Below are positions 7,807 to 14,493 of a DNA stretch of 21,324 bases, piece by piece. The DNA lies in assembly GCA_041477795.1 (NCBI GenBank), contig JBGOUY010000033.1, positions 1 to 21,324 on the forward strand, given 5' to 3'. Source of the DNA: DATFMP01 sp041477795 (GTDB taxonomy: Bacteria; SAR324; JACQKK01). Position numbers and translations under genes: made by a program. Positions within the stretch are counted from its first letter, which is position 1. Every line of letters starts with the position of its first letter. Under the pieces are notes generated by a model. The model was not told where the DNA came from and did no database searches. It was given only the letters and a program-made list of their open reading frames with translations.

Positions 7807-7847
7807 GCGCTACGACAGCACCCGGCGGGGGAACGCCAGCGTAGCGC
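7807..7847. terminator. nested hairpin between convergent genes
   Basis: Perfect 8-bp arms GCGCTACG (7807-7814) and CGTAGCGC (7840-7847) enclose an inner GGCG/CGCC stem. It lies in the spacer 7655-7933 between the ends of sixA and the leftward transporter gene, so a bidirectional terminator is the simplest reading. No T tract is present. Nothing else is recognised in that 279-bp spacer. Confidence 0.4.
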
Positions 7848-7933
7848 CGAGTCCTCGTTGCGGGTGGCGCCCGGCCGCGCCGCGACCCCGCAGCCAAGGC
7901 AGCGGCCGCCGATCGGGAGGGGAAAGCGTGCAG

Positions 7934-8614
7934 TCAGCCCACCAGCCAGACGGCGCCGATGGCCACCGCCACCGTCGAACTGCCCGTGAGCACCCAGCGC
8001 AAGGAGTTCAGCCCGTACCGCGTCGAGTGGAGCAGCAGCCGCCCGATCAGCCAGCCGTACAGCGTCATGGCGACGATGGCGCCGGCGCCAAACGCGAGCA
8101 GGTAGGCCACCGAGCCGGCGAGCGTGGGCAGCGCCAGCGCCGGCAGCACCCCCAGCACGTGGGCGCTGCCCGCCAACCCGTGCAGCGCGCCCATGGCCAC
8201 CGCCATGTGCGTATGGGCGTGGGTGCCGGGCCCGTCATGCTGTAGTGCGGGCTCATGGTGGTGGATGTGCGTGTGCGGCACGCCCGCGTGGGTATGCGTG
8301 TGCACGTGCCAATGGCGCAGCAGCGCCTGGCGCAGCCCCCACAATCCGATTGCGATCAAGGCGACGCCCACCAGCCGCTCGCTCCAGGAGGAGAGCGCCA
8401 CCAGCGGCAGCAGTCCGCGCAGCAGCAGCGCCAGCGCACCCACGGCCAGCACGCCCGTCGTGTGGCCCGTGCCCCACATCAGGCCGCCCCAGCCGGCCTG
8501 GGCGGGCCGGTCCGCGGCGATCGGGGTGACGGCCGCCAGGTGGTCCGGGCCGGACAGCACGTGCACCAAGCCCGCCACGAGACCCGCCAGCAGCGTCAGC
8601 ATCACGAGCGTCAC
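7934..8614 (-). CDS. putative nickel transporter (UreH/NicO-like membrane protein)
   Basis: Up to 226 aa with about six membrane helices. The first helix carries HVLSGPDHLAAV, a His-x5-Asp-His signature resembling the metal-binding HX4DH motif of nickel/cobalt permeases. TM2 has GLMWGTGHTTG and TM4 has GALHGLAGSAHVLG. Between TM3 and TM4 a loop of about 40 residues is packed with His-x-His pairs, a likely metal-binding loop. It sits beside a [NiFe] hydrogenase locus and is transcribed away from it, so Ni uptake for the enzyme is the best inference; a UreH- or TauE/SafE-like annotation is also possible. The start is uncertain: GTG 8614, GTG 8605 or ATG 8602, none with a strong ribosome-binding site. 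Confidence 0.75.
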   Translation of the reverse strand: MTLVMLTLLAGLVAGLVHVLSGPDHLAAVTPIAADRPAQAGWGGLMWGTGHTTGVLAVGALALLLRGLLPLVALSSWSERLVGVALIAIGLWGLRQALLRHWHVHTHTHAGVPHTHIHHHEPALQHDGPGTHAHTHMAVAMGALHGLAGSAHVLGVLPALALPTLAGSVAYLLAFGAGAIVAMTLYGWLIGRLLLHSTRYGLNSLRWVLTGSSTVAVAIGAVWLVG

Positions 8615-8677
8615 CGCTGGTCATAGTTGGGCGAACTGCCGCGGGCCGCGGCCACGAGGGTCAAGACCTCTCTGGTC

Positions 8678-8689
8678 GAGACTAGTCTC
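8678..8689. promoter_or_regulatory. 12-bp perfect palindrome upstream of the transporter gene
   Basis: GAGACTAGTCTC is a perfect palindrome 64 bp before the transporter start and 16 bp from the first FNR-like box. It could be an operator or overlap a leftward -10. This is sequence observation only; no factor is assigned. Confidence 0.3.
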
Positions 8690-8705
8690 CACGCTGGGCG
8701 CGGGG

Positions 8706-8719
8706 TTGATCCATATCAC
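8706..8719. promoter_or_regulatory. FNR/Anr-type box 1 (distal)
   Basis: TTGAT-CCAT-ATCAC matches the FNR consensus TTGATN4ATCAA at 9 of 10 positions. It is centred 22 bp (two helical turns) from box 2 and at about -63.5 relative to the start site inferred for the hydrogenase genes. It may also serve the divergent transporter gene. Confidence 0.65.
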
Positions 8720-8727
8720 AAGGCCGC

Positions 8728-8741
8728 TTGACCGAAATCAA
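8728..8741. promoter_or_regulatory. FNR/Anr-type box 2 (proximal)
   Basis: TTGAC-CGAA-ATCAA matches TTGATN4ATCAA at 9 of 10 positions. It is centred at 8734.5. With the -10-like hexamer at 8764-8769, the start site would be about 8776, placing this box at -41.5, the classical class II FNR activation position. Confidence 0.7.
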
Positions 8742-8763
8742 GTCGATCGCTGACCCACCGGCG

Positions 8764-8769
8764 AATACT
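8764..8769 (+). promoter_or_regulatory. candidate -10 element of the hydrogenase promoter
   Basis: AATACT, 4/6 to TATAAT, with no good -35, as expected for an activator-dependent promoter. Transcription would begin near 8776 and give a leader of about 175 nt before the small-subunit ATG. The 336-bp spacer 8615-8950 holds this, two FNR-like boxes and a palindrome; nothing else is recognised. Confidence 0.45.
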
Positions 8770-8950
8770 GGCACCTAGTGATCTCCGTCGGCGCCGCCGA
8801 CCGCAAAGGAGAAGCTCGGCCAGCCCGCCCGGGCGCGGTGCGTGCACTCTCGCCCCCGGACTTTCCCCGCAATTCCCCGCTGAAATGAGTCTGTGGCGCC
8901 ACCGCAGACGTTGCCCCCTACCCGCCTCCACAGGCCCGGAGGACCTGATC

Positions 8951-10048
8951 ATGGAAATCAGACCGCTCACGATGTGGGAGCAGATGCAGTTGCAGGGCTA
9001 CTCACGGCGCCACTTTCTGCACCTGTGCGGCTGGCTGGCTGCCGCGGCCGGCATCGAAGCCAGCGCCCTGAGCCAGGTGGTGCATGCCCTGGAGACCAAG
9101 CCGCGACCGCCGGTCGTCTGGTATCACTTCCAGGAGTGCACCTGCTGCAGTGAGTCGTTCATCCGCTCCTCGCACCCGCTGGTCGCGGACATCGTCCTCG
9201 ACCGCATTTCGCTGGACTACACCGAGACGTTGCAGGCGGCCGCCGGCCACCAGGCCGAGGCGGCGCTGCACAACACGATCACCAAGTACAAAGGGCAGTA
9301 CCTGATGGTGGTGGAGGGCTCCGTGCCCACGGGCGCCGGCGGTGCCTACTGCTGCATCGCCGGGCGTTCCGCGCTGGACCTCGTGCACGAGGGGGCCGAG
9401 GGCGCCGCGGCCATCATCGCCTGGGGCAGCTGCGCATCCAACGGCTGCGTGCAGGCGGCCAACCCCAACCCCACCTCCGCCACGCCGATGTACCAGTTGT
9501 TGCAGGGCAAGCCCCTGGTGAACGTGCCGGGCTGCCCGCCCATCGGCGAGGTGATGGCCGGCACGATCGTGCACCTGCTCACCTTCGGGCGCCTGCCGCA
9601 GCTGACGGACACGGGCCGGCCCAAGGCCTTCTACTCGCGCCGGGTGCACGACACGTGCTACCGCCGGCCGAACTTCGACGCCGGGCTGTTCGCCGAATCG
9701 TTCGACGACGAGAACGCACGGCGCGGCTACTGCCTGTACAAGCTGGGCTGCCGCGGGCCGGTCACCTACAACGCCTGCGGCGTGACCAAGTGGAACGAGG
9801 GCACCAGCTTCCCGATCCAGTCCGGCCATCCCTGCATCGGCTGCAGCGAGGCGGGCTTCTGGGACAACTCGCCGTTCTATCGCCAGTTGCCGTCTTTCCC
9901 TGGCTTCGGCATCGAATCCACCGCCGACCGGGTGGGGGCTATCGCGGCCATCGCCACGGGTGTGGGCGTCGGCGTGCACGCCGTGGCATCCGGACTGCGC
10001 TCCGCCAAGTCTCGCAAAGAAGGCGATGCGAACAAGGGAGGTGAATGA
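8951..10048 (+). CDS. hyaA: [NiFe] hydrogenase small subunit, O2-tolerant group 1d type
   Basis: 365 aa (also called HupS/HoxK). It carries three Fe-S clusters that move electrons from the NiFe site to cytochrome b. The Tat signal SRRHFL (18-23) is followed by a hydrophobic stretch, with cleavage likely after VHA (46) to give a mature LETKPRPPV start. Proximal-cluster cysteines are C63, C65, C66, C161, C166 and C195. Subtracting 46 gives exactly 17, 19, 20, 115, 120 and 149, so both supernumerary Cys of O2-tolerant enzymes are present. Distal (VHDTCYRRP, CLYKLGCRG) and medial (YNAC, HPCIGCSE) cluster motifs follow, then a C-terminal membrane anchor. An additional Cys at 135 follows a conserved one. 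The ATG at 8951 is chosen over 8885 for its GGAGGA site and Tat-motif position. Confidence 0.96.
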   Translation: MEIRPLTMWEQMQLQGYSRRHFLHLCGWLAAAAGIEASALSQVVHALETKPRPPVVWYHFQECTCCSESFIRSSHPLVADIVLDRISLDYTETLQAAAGHQAEAALHNTITKYKGQYLMVVEGSVPTGAGGAYCCIAGRSALDLVHEGAEGAAAIIAWGSCASNGCVQAANPNPTSATPMYQLLQGKPLVNVPGCPPIGEVMAGTIVHLLTFGRLPQLTDTGRPKAFYSRRVHDTCYRRPNFDAGLFAESFDDENARRGYCLYKLGCRGPVTYNACGVTKWNEGTSFPIQSGHPCIGCSEAGFWDNSPFYRQLPSFPGFGIESTADRVGAIAAIATGVGVGVHAVASGLRSAKSRKEGDANKGGE

Positions 10049-11766
10049 TGGCAACGCGTGTCGTAGTCGATCCGATCACGAGGATCGAGGGCCATTTGCG
10101 GATCGAGGCCGAGATCAAGGACGGCCGCATCGTCGATGCCTACAGCTCGGGCACCATGGTGCGGGGGCTGGAGATCATCCTCAAAGGGCGCGATCCCCGC
10201 GATGCCTGGGCGTTTACTGAGCGGGCCTGCGGCGTGTGCACGACGGTGCACGCGCTGGCCAGCGTACGCACGGTGGAAAACGCCCTCAACATCGTCGTGC
10301 CGCCCAACGCGGAGTTGGTGCGCAACCTGATGTTCGGCGCCCAGTACATGCAGGATCACGTGGTGCACTTCTACCACCTGCACGCGCTGGACTGGGTGGA
10401 CGTCGTCAGCGCGCTGAAAGCCGATCCCAAGGGCACCTCCGAGATCGCCAAGAGCATTTCGCGCTGGCCCAAGAGCTCGCCCAAGTACTTCCAGGACGTG
10501 CAGACCCGCATCAAGGCGTTCGTGGAGACGGGCCAGCTCGGCATCTTCGCCAACGCGTACTGGGGTCACCCGGCCTATAAGCTGCCGCCGGAGGTGAACC
10601 TGCTCGGCGTCACGCACTACCTGGAGGCGCTGGAGTGGCAGCGCGAGATCGTGAAGGTGCATGCGATCTTCGGCGGCAAGAACCCGCACCCGAACTACCT
10701 GGTGGGCGGGGTGCCCTGCGCCATCAACACCGAAGAGGTCAACGCGATCAACATGGATCGCCTGGCCCAGGTGGGCACGCTGCTCGATCAGGCCGCCACG
10801 TTCGTCGAGCAGGTGTACCTGCCCGATCTGCTGGCGGTGGCGTCGTTCTACAAGGACTGGGGCGCCATTGGCGGCGGGCTGGAAAACTACCTGGCCTATG
10901 GCGACCTGCCCACCCGTGGCTACAACGATCCGAGCGGCTTCAAGTTCCCGCGCGGCATCGTGATGGGTCGCAACCTCAACGAAGTGGTGCCGGTGGACGC
11001 GAACGACCCGACACAGATCCAGGAGTTCATCTCCCACTCCTGGTACACCTACGGCGACGGCGACCAGGCGGGCAAGCACCCCTGGCAGGGCGAGACGCGG
11101 CTCAATTACACGGGCCCCAAGCCGCCCTACGAGCACCTGGAGGTGGACAAGAAGTACAGCTGGCTCAAGACACCGCGCTGGAAGGGCAAGCCCATGGAGG
11201 TGGGCCCGCTGGCGCGCCTGCTGGTGGCCTACGCGTCCGGCAGCAAGGAAGTGCAAGCCGAAGTCGGCGCGGCGTTGGCGCAGCTCAAGGTGCCCGTCGG
11301 AGCGCTGTACTCCACGCTGGGTCGCACGGCCGCCCGCGGGATCGAGACGCGCCTGGTCGCGCGCTGGAGCAAGGAGTTCTACGCGCAGCTGCTGAGCAAC
11401 ATCAAGAACGGCGACAGCCGGACGTTCAACAACGTGCGCTGGGACCCGGCGACCTGGCCTGCCGAGGCCAAGGGCGTCGGGCTGTCCGAGGCTCCGCGCG
11501 GGGCCCTGGCGCACTGGATCGTCATCAAGGACGGCAAGATCGACAACTACCAGCTCGTCGTCCCGAGCACCTGGAACGCGTCCCCGCGCGACCCGCAGGG
11601 ACAGCGCTCGGCCTACGAGGCGGCTCTGCTGGGCACGCCGGTCGCCAATCCGGAGCAGCCGTTGGAGATCCTGCGCACGATCCACTCGTTCGACCCGTGC
11701 ATCGCCTGTGCGGTGCACCTGTATGACGAGACCGGCGACTACCGCCACCAACTCGATACGTTCTAG
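10048..11766 (+). CDS. hyaB: [NiFe] hydrogenase large subunit
   Basis: 572 aa (HupL/HoxG), the H2-splitting subunit. The N-terminal VVVDPITRIEGH block is typical. The first NiFe ligand pair is RACGVC (C61, C64) and the second is DPCIACAVH (C551, C554), followed by a 15-residue tail (558-572) that the maturation protease removes after His557. The long middle region with AQYMQDH and YLVGGVPCAIN is the usual group 1 core. The start at 10048 overlaps the small-subunit stop (ATGA-type) and has GGGAGG at a suitable distance; the ATG at 10045 is too close to that site. It has no signal peptide of its own and should be co-exported with the small subunit by Tat. Confidence 0.96.
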   Translation: MATRVVVDPITRIEGHLRIEAEIKDGRIVDAYSSGTMVRGLEIILKGRDPRDAWAFTERACGVCTTVHALASVRTVENALNIVVPPNAELVRNLMFGAQYMQDHVVHFYHLHALDWVDVVSALKADPKGTSEIAKSISRWPKSSPKYFQDVQTRIKAFVETGQLGIFANAYWGHPAYKLPPEVNLLGVTHYLEALEWQREIVKVHAIFGGKNPHPNYLVGGVPCAINTEEVNAINMDRLAQVGTLLDQAATFVEQVYLPDLLAVASFYKDWGAIGGGLENYLAYGDLPTRGYNDPSGFKFPRGIVMGRNLNEVVPVDANDPTQIQEFISHSWYTYGDGDQAGKHPWQGETRLNYTGPKPPYEHLEVDKKYSWLKTPRWKGKPMEVGPLARLLVAYASGSKEVQAEVGAALAQLKVPVGALYSTLGRTAARGIETRLVARWSKEFYAQLLSNIKNGDSRTFNNVRWDPATWPAEAKGVGLSEAPRGALAHWIVIKDGKIDNYQLVVPSTWNASPRDPQGQRSAYEAALLGTPVANPEQPLEILRTIHSFDPCIACAVHLYDETGDYRHQLDTF

Positions 11767-11775
11767 GAGGCCGGT

Positions 11776-12435
11776 ATGCCCAGACTGTTCGAGGAGGTCT
11801 ACGTCTACGAGGCGCCAGTGCGGGCATTCCACTGGATCAACGTGCTGTGCGTCCTCACGCTGATGACCACCGGGCTCATCATCGGCAATCCGCCAGTGTT
11901 TCTGGCGCACAACGAGGCCGCATTCGGCTACTGGTTCGGCACGGTGCGCTTCATTCACTTCGCAACCGCCTACATCTTCGTGTGCAACATCGCGCTGCGA
12001 GTGTACTGGGCGTTCCGGGGCAACCGCTTCGCGCGCTGGAGCCACTACCTGCTGCTGCGCGGCGAGCAATGGCGCGAGGTGCGCGCGATTCTGGCGCGCT
12101 ACCTGCTGATCGGCCGCGGCGGCCAGTCCACGGCGTCCAACGCGCTGGCCGGGCTCACCTACCTGCTGATGTTCGCGGTGGTGATCTTCATGATCGTCTC
12201 GGGCTTCGGCATGTACGCGGCCATGAGCGATTCCTGGTTTCCGCGGCTGTTCGCCTGGATCGTCCCGCTGATGGGGGGCGATGCAAAGGTGCAGCTCTGG
12301 CACCATGCGGCGGCCTGGGTGTTCCCCGTGTTCGCGGTGCTGCACGTGTACCTGGTCTACTTCAATGAACGGGCCCAGCGCGGCGGCTTCATCTCCGGCA
12401 TCGTGAGCGGCTGGCGACGGGTGGAATCGCCATGA
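11776..12435 (+). CDS. hyaC: Ni/Fe-hydrogenase b-type cytochrome subunit
   Basis: 219-aa integral membrane cytochrome b (HupC/HoxZ/CybH). It anchors the hydrogenase and passes electrons to quinone. About four hydrophobic helices are visible: roughly 20-40, 60-80, 128-150 and 180-205. Likely haem-ligand histidines are in RAFHWINVL, VRFIHFATAY and the LWHHAAAW / VLHVYLVYF helix. A strong AGGAGG site lies before the ATG, 9 nt after the large-subunit stop. Its presence confirms a respiratory uptake enzyme rather than a soluble one. The 3' end overlaps the protease gene by 4 nt (ATGA). Confidence 0.95.
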   Translation: MPRLFEEVYVYEAPVRAFHWINVLCVLTLMTTGLIIGNPPVFLAHNEAAFGYWFGTVRFIHFATAYIFVCNIALRVYWAFRGNRFARWSHYLLLRGEQWREVRAILARYLLIGRGGQSTASNALAGLTYLLMFAVVIFMIVSGFGMYAAMSDSWFPRLFAWIVPLMGGDAKVQLWHHAAAWVFPVFAVLHVYLVYFNERAQRGGFISGIVSGWRRVESP

Positions 12436-12986
12436 ACGCGCCGCCTCGTGAGCCCTGGCTGCTAGTGGCCGGCGGCGCAGAGCCCGCCGCCGGCAGCCTG
12501 CCCCCGTTGCGCCGCGACGTGCTGGTGTTGGGCATCGGCAACCTGCTGCTGGGCGACGAGGGCGTCGGCGTGCACGTGGCGCGACTCCTTGAGCGCGCTG
12601 CGTTGCCGCCGGGCGTGCAGGTGCTCGATGGCGGCACGGGCGGGCTGCACCTGCTCTCGTGCCTCATCGAGCATCCGGCGCTGGTGGTGGTGGATGCCAC
12701 GATAGACGGCAAGCCCGCCGGCAGCGTGTCGCGCCTCTATCCGCGCTACGCGGCCGATTATCCGCGCACGCTGGTGGCACACGACATCGGGCTCAAGGAC
12801 CTGCTGGACGCGGCGCAGATGCTGGATGCACGGCCACGGGTGGCGCTGGTCACGGTGTCGATCGGCTCGGCGGATGCGATCTCGCTGGAGCTGACGCCCC
12901 CCGTCGCAGCGGCGCTGCCCCGGGCCATCGCGGCCGTGCGCGAGGCGCTGGACGAATTCAGACAGGACGGCTTTCCTGCCGACTAA
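12432..12986 (+). CDS. hyaD: hydrogenase maturation endopeptidase (large-subunit C-terminal protease)
   Basis: 184 aa (HupD/HoxM/HyaD). It cuts the large-subunit tail after Ni insertion. VLGIGNLLLGDEGVG starts the family fold. Predicted Ni-sensing residues are E43 (GDEG), D88 (VVVDA) and H117 (VAHDIGLKD). The first 30 residues (Pro/Ala/Gly-rich) are an N-terminal extension relative to HyaD, so a later start is conceivable; the ATGA overlap with the cytochrome gene supports 12432. The stop codon is formed by the end of an IS630-family element: without the insertion it would be TAG in place of TAA, so the protein is intact. No membrane segment is seen; it acts in the cytoplasm. Confidence 0.93.
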   Translation: MNAPPREPWLLVAGGAEPAAGSLPPLRRDVLVLGIGNLLLGDEGVGVHVARLLERAALPPGVQVLDGGTGGLHLLSCLIEHPALVVVDATIDGKPAGSVSRLYPRYAADYPRTLVAHDIGLKDLLDAAQMLDARPRVALVTVSIGSADAISLELTPPVAAALPRAIAAVREALDEFRQDGFPAD

Positions 12987-13014
12987 ACATAGCGTCTTAA
13001 ATGATGCCGCATAA
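12986..13014 (+). repeat. left terminal inverted repeat of the IS630-family element
   Basis: Begins AACATAGCGTCTTAA, perfectly matched by the other end; a 5-base divergent core and then GCCGCATAA, also shared. It contains the stop codon of the transposase second frame (12997-12999). Confidence 0.9.
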
Positions 13015-13560
13015 GCGCTGCAACACCGGGTTCGATTTCTGCCAGCGGTCGAAGCACGTTTGAACGGCGGCGAGCACTTCGTCGAGGGTTGCAAAGTACC
13101 GGTTGTGCGTAGCCAGCCTGCGCGTCAGCTTCCAGACCCGCTCGATCGGTGCGAGCTGGGGGCTGTATGCGGGTAGGAACAGCAGCCGCACGGAGGGCCG
13201 GTGCTCGTGCAGCCAAGGGGCCAGCAGCCTGGCATGGTGGTACGCTGCGTTGTCCAGGACAATGACCATGCGCCTTCCCCGGGAGCGATGCCGTAGGAGG
13301 GTCTTGAGGAATGCAGCAAATGTTTCGGCGTTGAATTTTGGACTTAGGGCGCGGACAAATTTGCCCGTGCTGAGGCTCACCGCTCCGAAGCAGGCGATGG
13401 ACTTGCGAGTGGGGGCATGCGTGACCACGGGATCCTTGACCTCTGGCGGTACCCACATGCGGCAACGCGTGCCGTGCTGCTGGAAATGGCATTCGTCCAG
13501 GCTCCACAGTTCAAGGTCTTGGCGCCTTGCCAGACGGCGGAGTTTTTTTAAACCGTGCAA
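12997..13560 (-). CDS. IS630-family transposase, second frame (DDE catalytic part)
   Basis: Catalytic half of the transposase. All three acidic residues are visible: D in ELWSLDECHFQ, D in VIVLDNAAYHHA and E in SPQLAPIERVWK, the DDE signature of this family. The frame opens only with a TTG at 13560 and has no good ribosome-binding site. It is therefore probably translated as a fusion with the first frame (joined near RFKK-LRRLARRQDLELW), giving about 350 aa. The frame ends inside the left terminal repeat. Confidence 0.88.
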   Translation of the reverse strand: MHGLKKLRRLARRQDLELWSLDECHFQQHGTRCRMWVPPEVKDPVVTHAPTRKSIACFGAVSLSTGKFVRALSPKFNAETFAAFLKTLLRHRSRGRRMVIVLDNAAYHHARLLAPWLHEHRPSVRLLFLPAYSPQLAPIERVWKLTRRLATHNRYFATLDEVLAAVQTCFDRWQKSNPVLQRLCGII

Positions 13561-14035
13561 CCGCCACGGGGTCGGACTGGGCCACCTGGGGTCTGGGCTT
13601 GCGCATGCGGAATCCCATCTGCCTGAAAATCCTCTGGCACTGGCGCACGCCCAGCGTCACCCCGTAGTGCTGTTTCAGGTGCCGTCCCAACAGCTTGCCG
13701 TCCCACAAATTCTGCTCGTGGCCGAAAGCGCGTGGGCTGCGGCGCAACTCGCGAGCCAACCTTTCCCACTGTCGTCCGTCCAGCATCCGAGGCCGTCCGG
13801 ACCGCTCACCCTCGCGCAGACCGGAAAAACCGTGCCGCTCGAATTGCCCGACCCAGCGCTGGACCGTCCGGGTGTCCTCGCCGAAGGTACGGGCTACCTC
13901 GCCGCACGTTGCCCCACCGGCCACCAGCAACACGCCGTGCAGCCGATGGTCGTAGCGAGACTCTTCCGAACGCGCTATCTCCTGCTGAATGGCCACCTGC
14001 ATGACTGCCGCATCTCGAATCCGCAATCTCTTCAT
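13511..14035 (-). CDS. IS630-family transposase, first frame (DNA-binding part)
   Basis: 174 aa from the ATG at 14035, preceded by a GGAGG site; a longer in-frame start at 14086 would begin inside the terminal repeat and is less likely. It contains the helix-turn-helix block GATCGEVARTFGEDTRTVQRWVGQF, then an arginine-rich linker and a second helical domain (VRQCQRIFRQMGFRMRKPRP). These are the N-terminal DNA-binding domains of IS630 transposases. After RFKK the frame runs into 10 unrelated residues and stops. The catalytic domain continues in the other frame, with the switch at a run of seven A. Confidence 0.88.
   Translation of the reverse strand: MKRLRIRDAAVMQVAIQQEIARSEESRYDHRLHGVLLVAGGATCGEVARTFGEDTRTVQRWVGQFERHGFSGLREGERSGRPRMLDGRQWERLARELRRSPRAFGHEQNLWDGKLLGRHLKQHYGVTLGVRQCQRIFRQMGFRMRKPRPQVAQSDPVAVARFKKTPPSGKAPRP
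13543..13552 (-). promoter_or_regulatory. candidate frameshift/slippage site of the transposase
   Basis: On the coding strand TTT is followed by seven A. The first frame reads TTT AAA AAA ACT; the catalytic frame needs one base fewer (TTT AAA AAA CTC). A +1 ribosomal shift or transcriptional slippage to six A would fuse them. A one-base inactivating insertion is the alternative. Confidence 0.6.
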
Positions 14036-14075
14036 TGTCGCCTCCTCCATGAGGTGAGGCGACAGGATAACACAT

Positions 14076-14104
14076 TTATGCGGCAAAACTTAAGACGCTA
14101 TGTT
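14076..14104 (-). repeat. right terminal inverted repeat of the IS630-family element
   Basis: Reverse complement begins AACATAGCGTCTTAA as at the left end; 26 of 29 positions match. It is flanked by TA at 14105-14106. Confidence 0.9.
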
Positions 14105-14150
14105 TAGCCACCCGCACGGATCGTCGCGCTGTCGTGGGTGGGGAGCGATC

Positions 14151-14492
14151 ATGCACGAGCTGGCCCTCAGTCAAAGCATCGTCGAACTGCTGGCGGAGCT
14201 CTCCGCGCGCGAGGGCATCCGCACCGTCACCAAGGTGTTCCTGGAGGTGGGCGAGGCGGCCGGTGTGGAGTGCGAGTCCCTGGTCTTCTGCTTCGATGCG
14301 GTGACCCGCGACACGCTGGCCGAGGGCGCGGAGCTGCACATCGAGCGGACGCCGGCGGTGGGCGAATGCGTGCACTGTCATCGCACCTTTCCCATGCCCG
14401 GCGGGCTGGCGCCCTGCCCAGGCTGCCAGCAATGGGGCGCCGCGCTGGTCTCCGGGCGGGAACTGCGCGTGCGTGCCTTCGAGGGGGATTGA
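14151..14492 (+). CDS. hypA: hydrogenase nickel incorporation protein HypA
   Basis: 113 aa, cytoplasmic nickel-delivery protein that works with HypB in the last metal-insertion step. It starts MHELAL; the N-terminal Met-His-Glu is the Ni-binding site. The zinc site is the pair CVHC and CPGC in the C-terminal third. The length matches the family. The ATG at 14151 is preceded by GGGGAG. The right end of the IS element lies only 46 bp upstream; without the insertion hypA would begin 43 nt after the protease stop, so it was once part of the same operon. It is 1 nt from hypF. Confidence 0.95.
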   Translation: MHELALSQSIVELLAELSAREGIRTVTKVFLEVGEAAGVECESLVFCFDAVTRDTLAEGAELHIERTPAVGECVHCHRTFPMPGGLAPCPGCQQWGAALVSGRELRVRAFEGD

Positions 14493-14493
14493 C

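Larger units (their letters stand above)
12986..14104 (-). mobile_element. IS630-family insertion sequence, 1119 bp
   Basis: Terminal inverted repeats at 12986-13014 and 14076-14104 match at 26 of 29 positions, including 15 perfect terminal bases. TA dinucleotides flank both ends (12984-12985 and 14105-14106), the IS630 target duplication. It carries a two-frame DDE transposase read leftward, against the host operon. The target was the TA of the TAG stop of the protease gene. Its composition is visibly less GC-rich than its surroundings, consistent with recent arrival. Both ends and the DDE motif look intact. Confidence 0.93.

Noticed and set aside
8769..8785. sigma54-type -24 element (TGGCAC) before the hydrogenase genes
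   Set aside because: The required GC of the -12 element is absent at the correct distance (TC at 8782-8783). FNR boxes with a -10-like hexamer fit better.
8885..8951. Earlier ATG start for the hydrogenase small subunit at 8885
   Set aside because: It would push the Tat motif to about residue 40. The ATG at 8951 has a strong GGAGGA site and gives a normal Tat signal length.
9877..12345. 822-codon open frame on the minus strand across the hydrogenase genes
   Set aside because: It lies antisense to the small subunit, large subunit and cytochrome genes, all clearly real. Its translation is low-complexity His/Arg/Ala/Gln-rich, as expected from GC-rich codon shadows.
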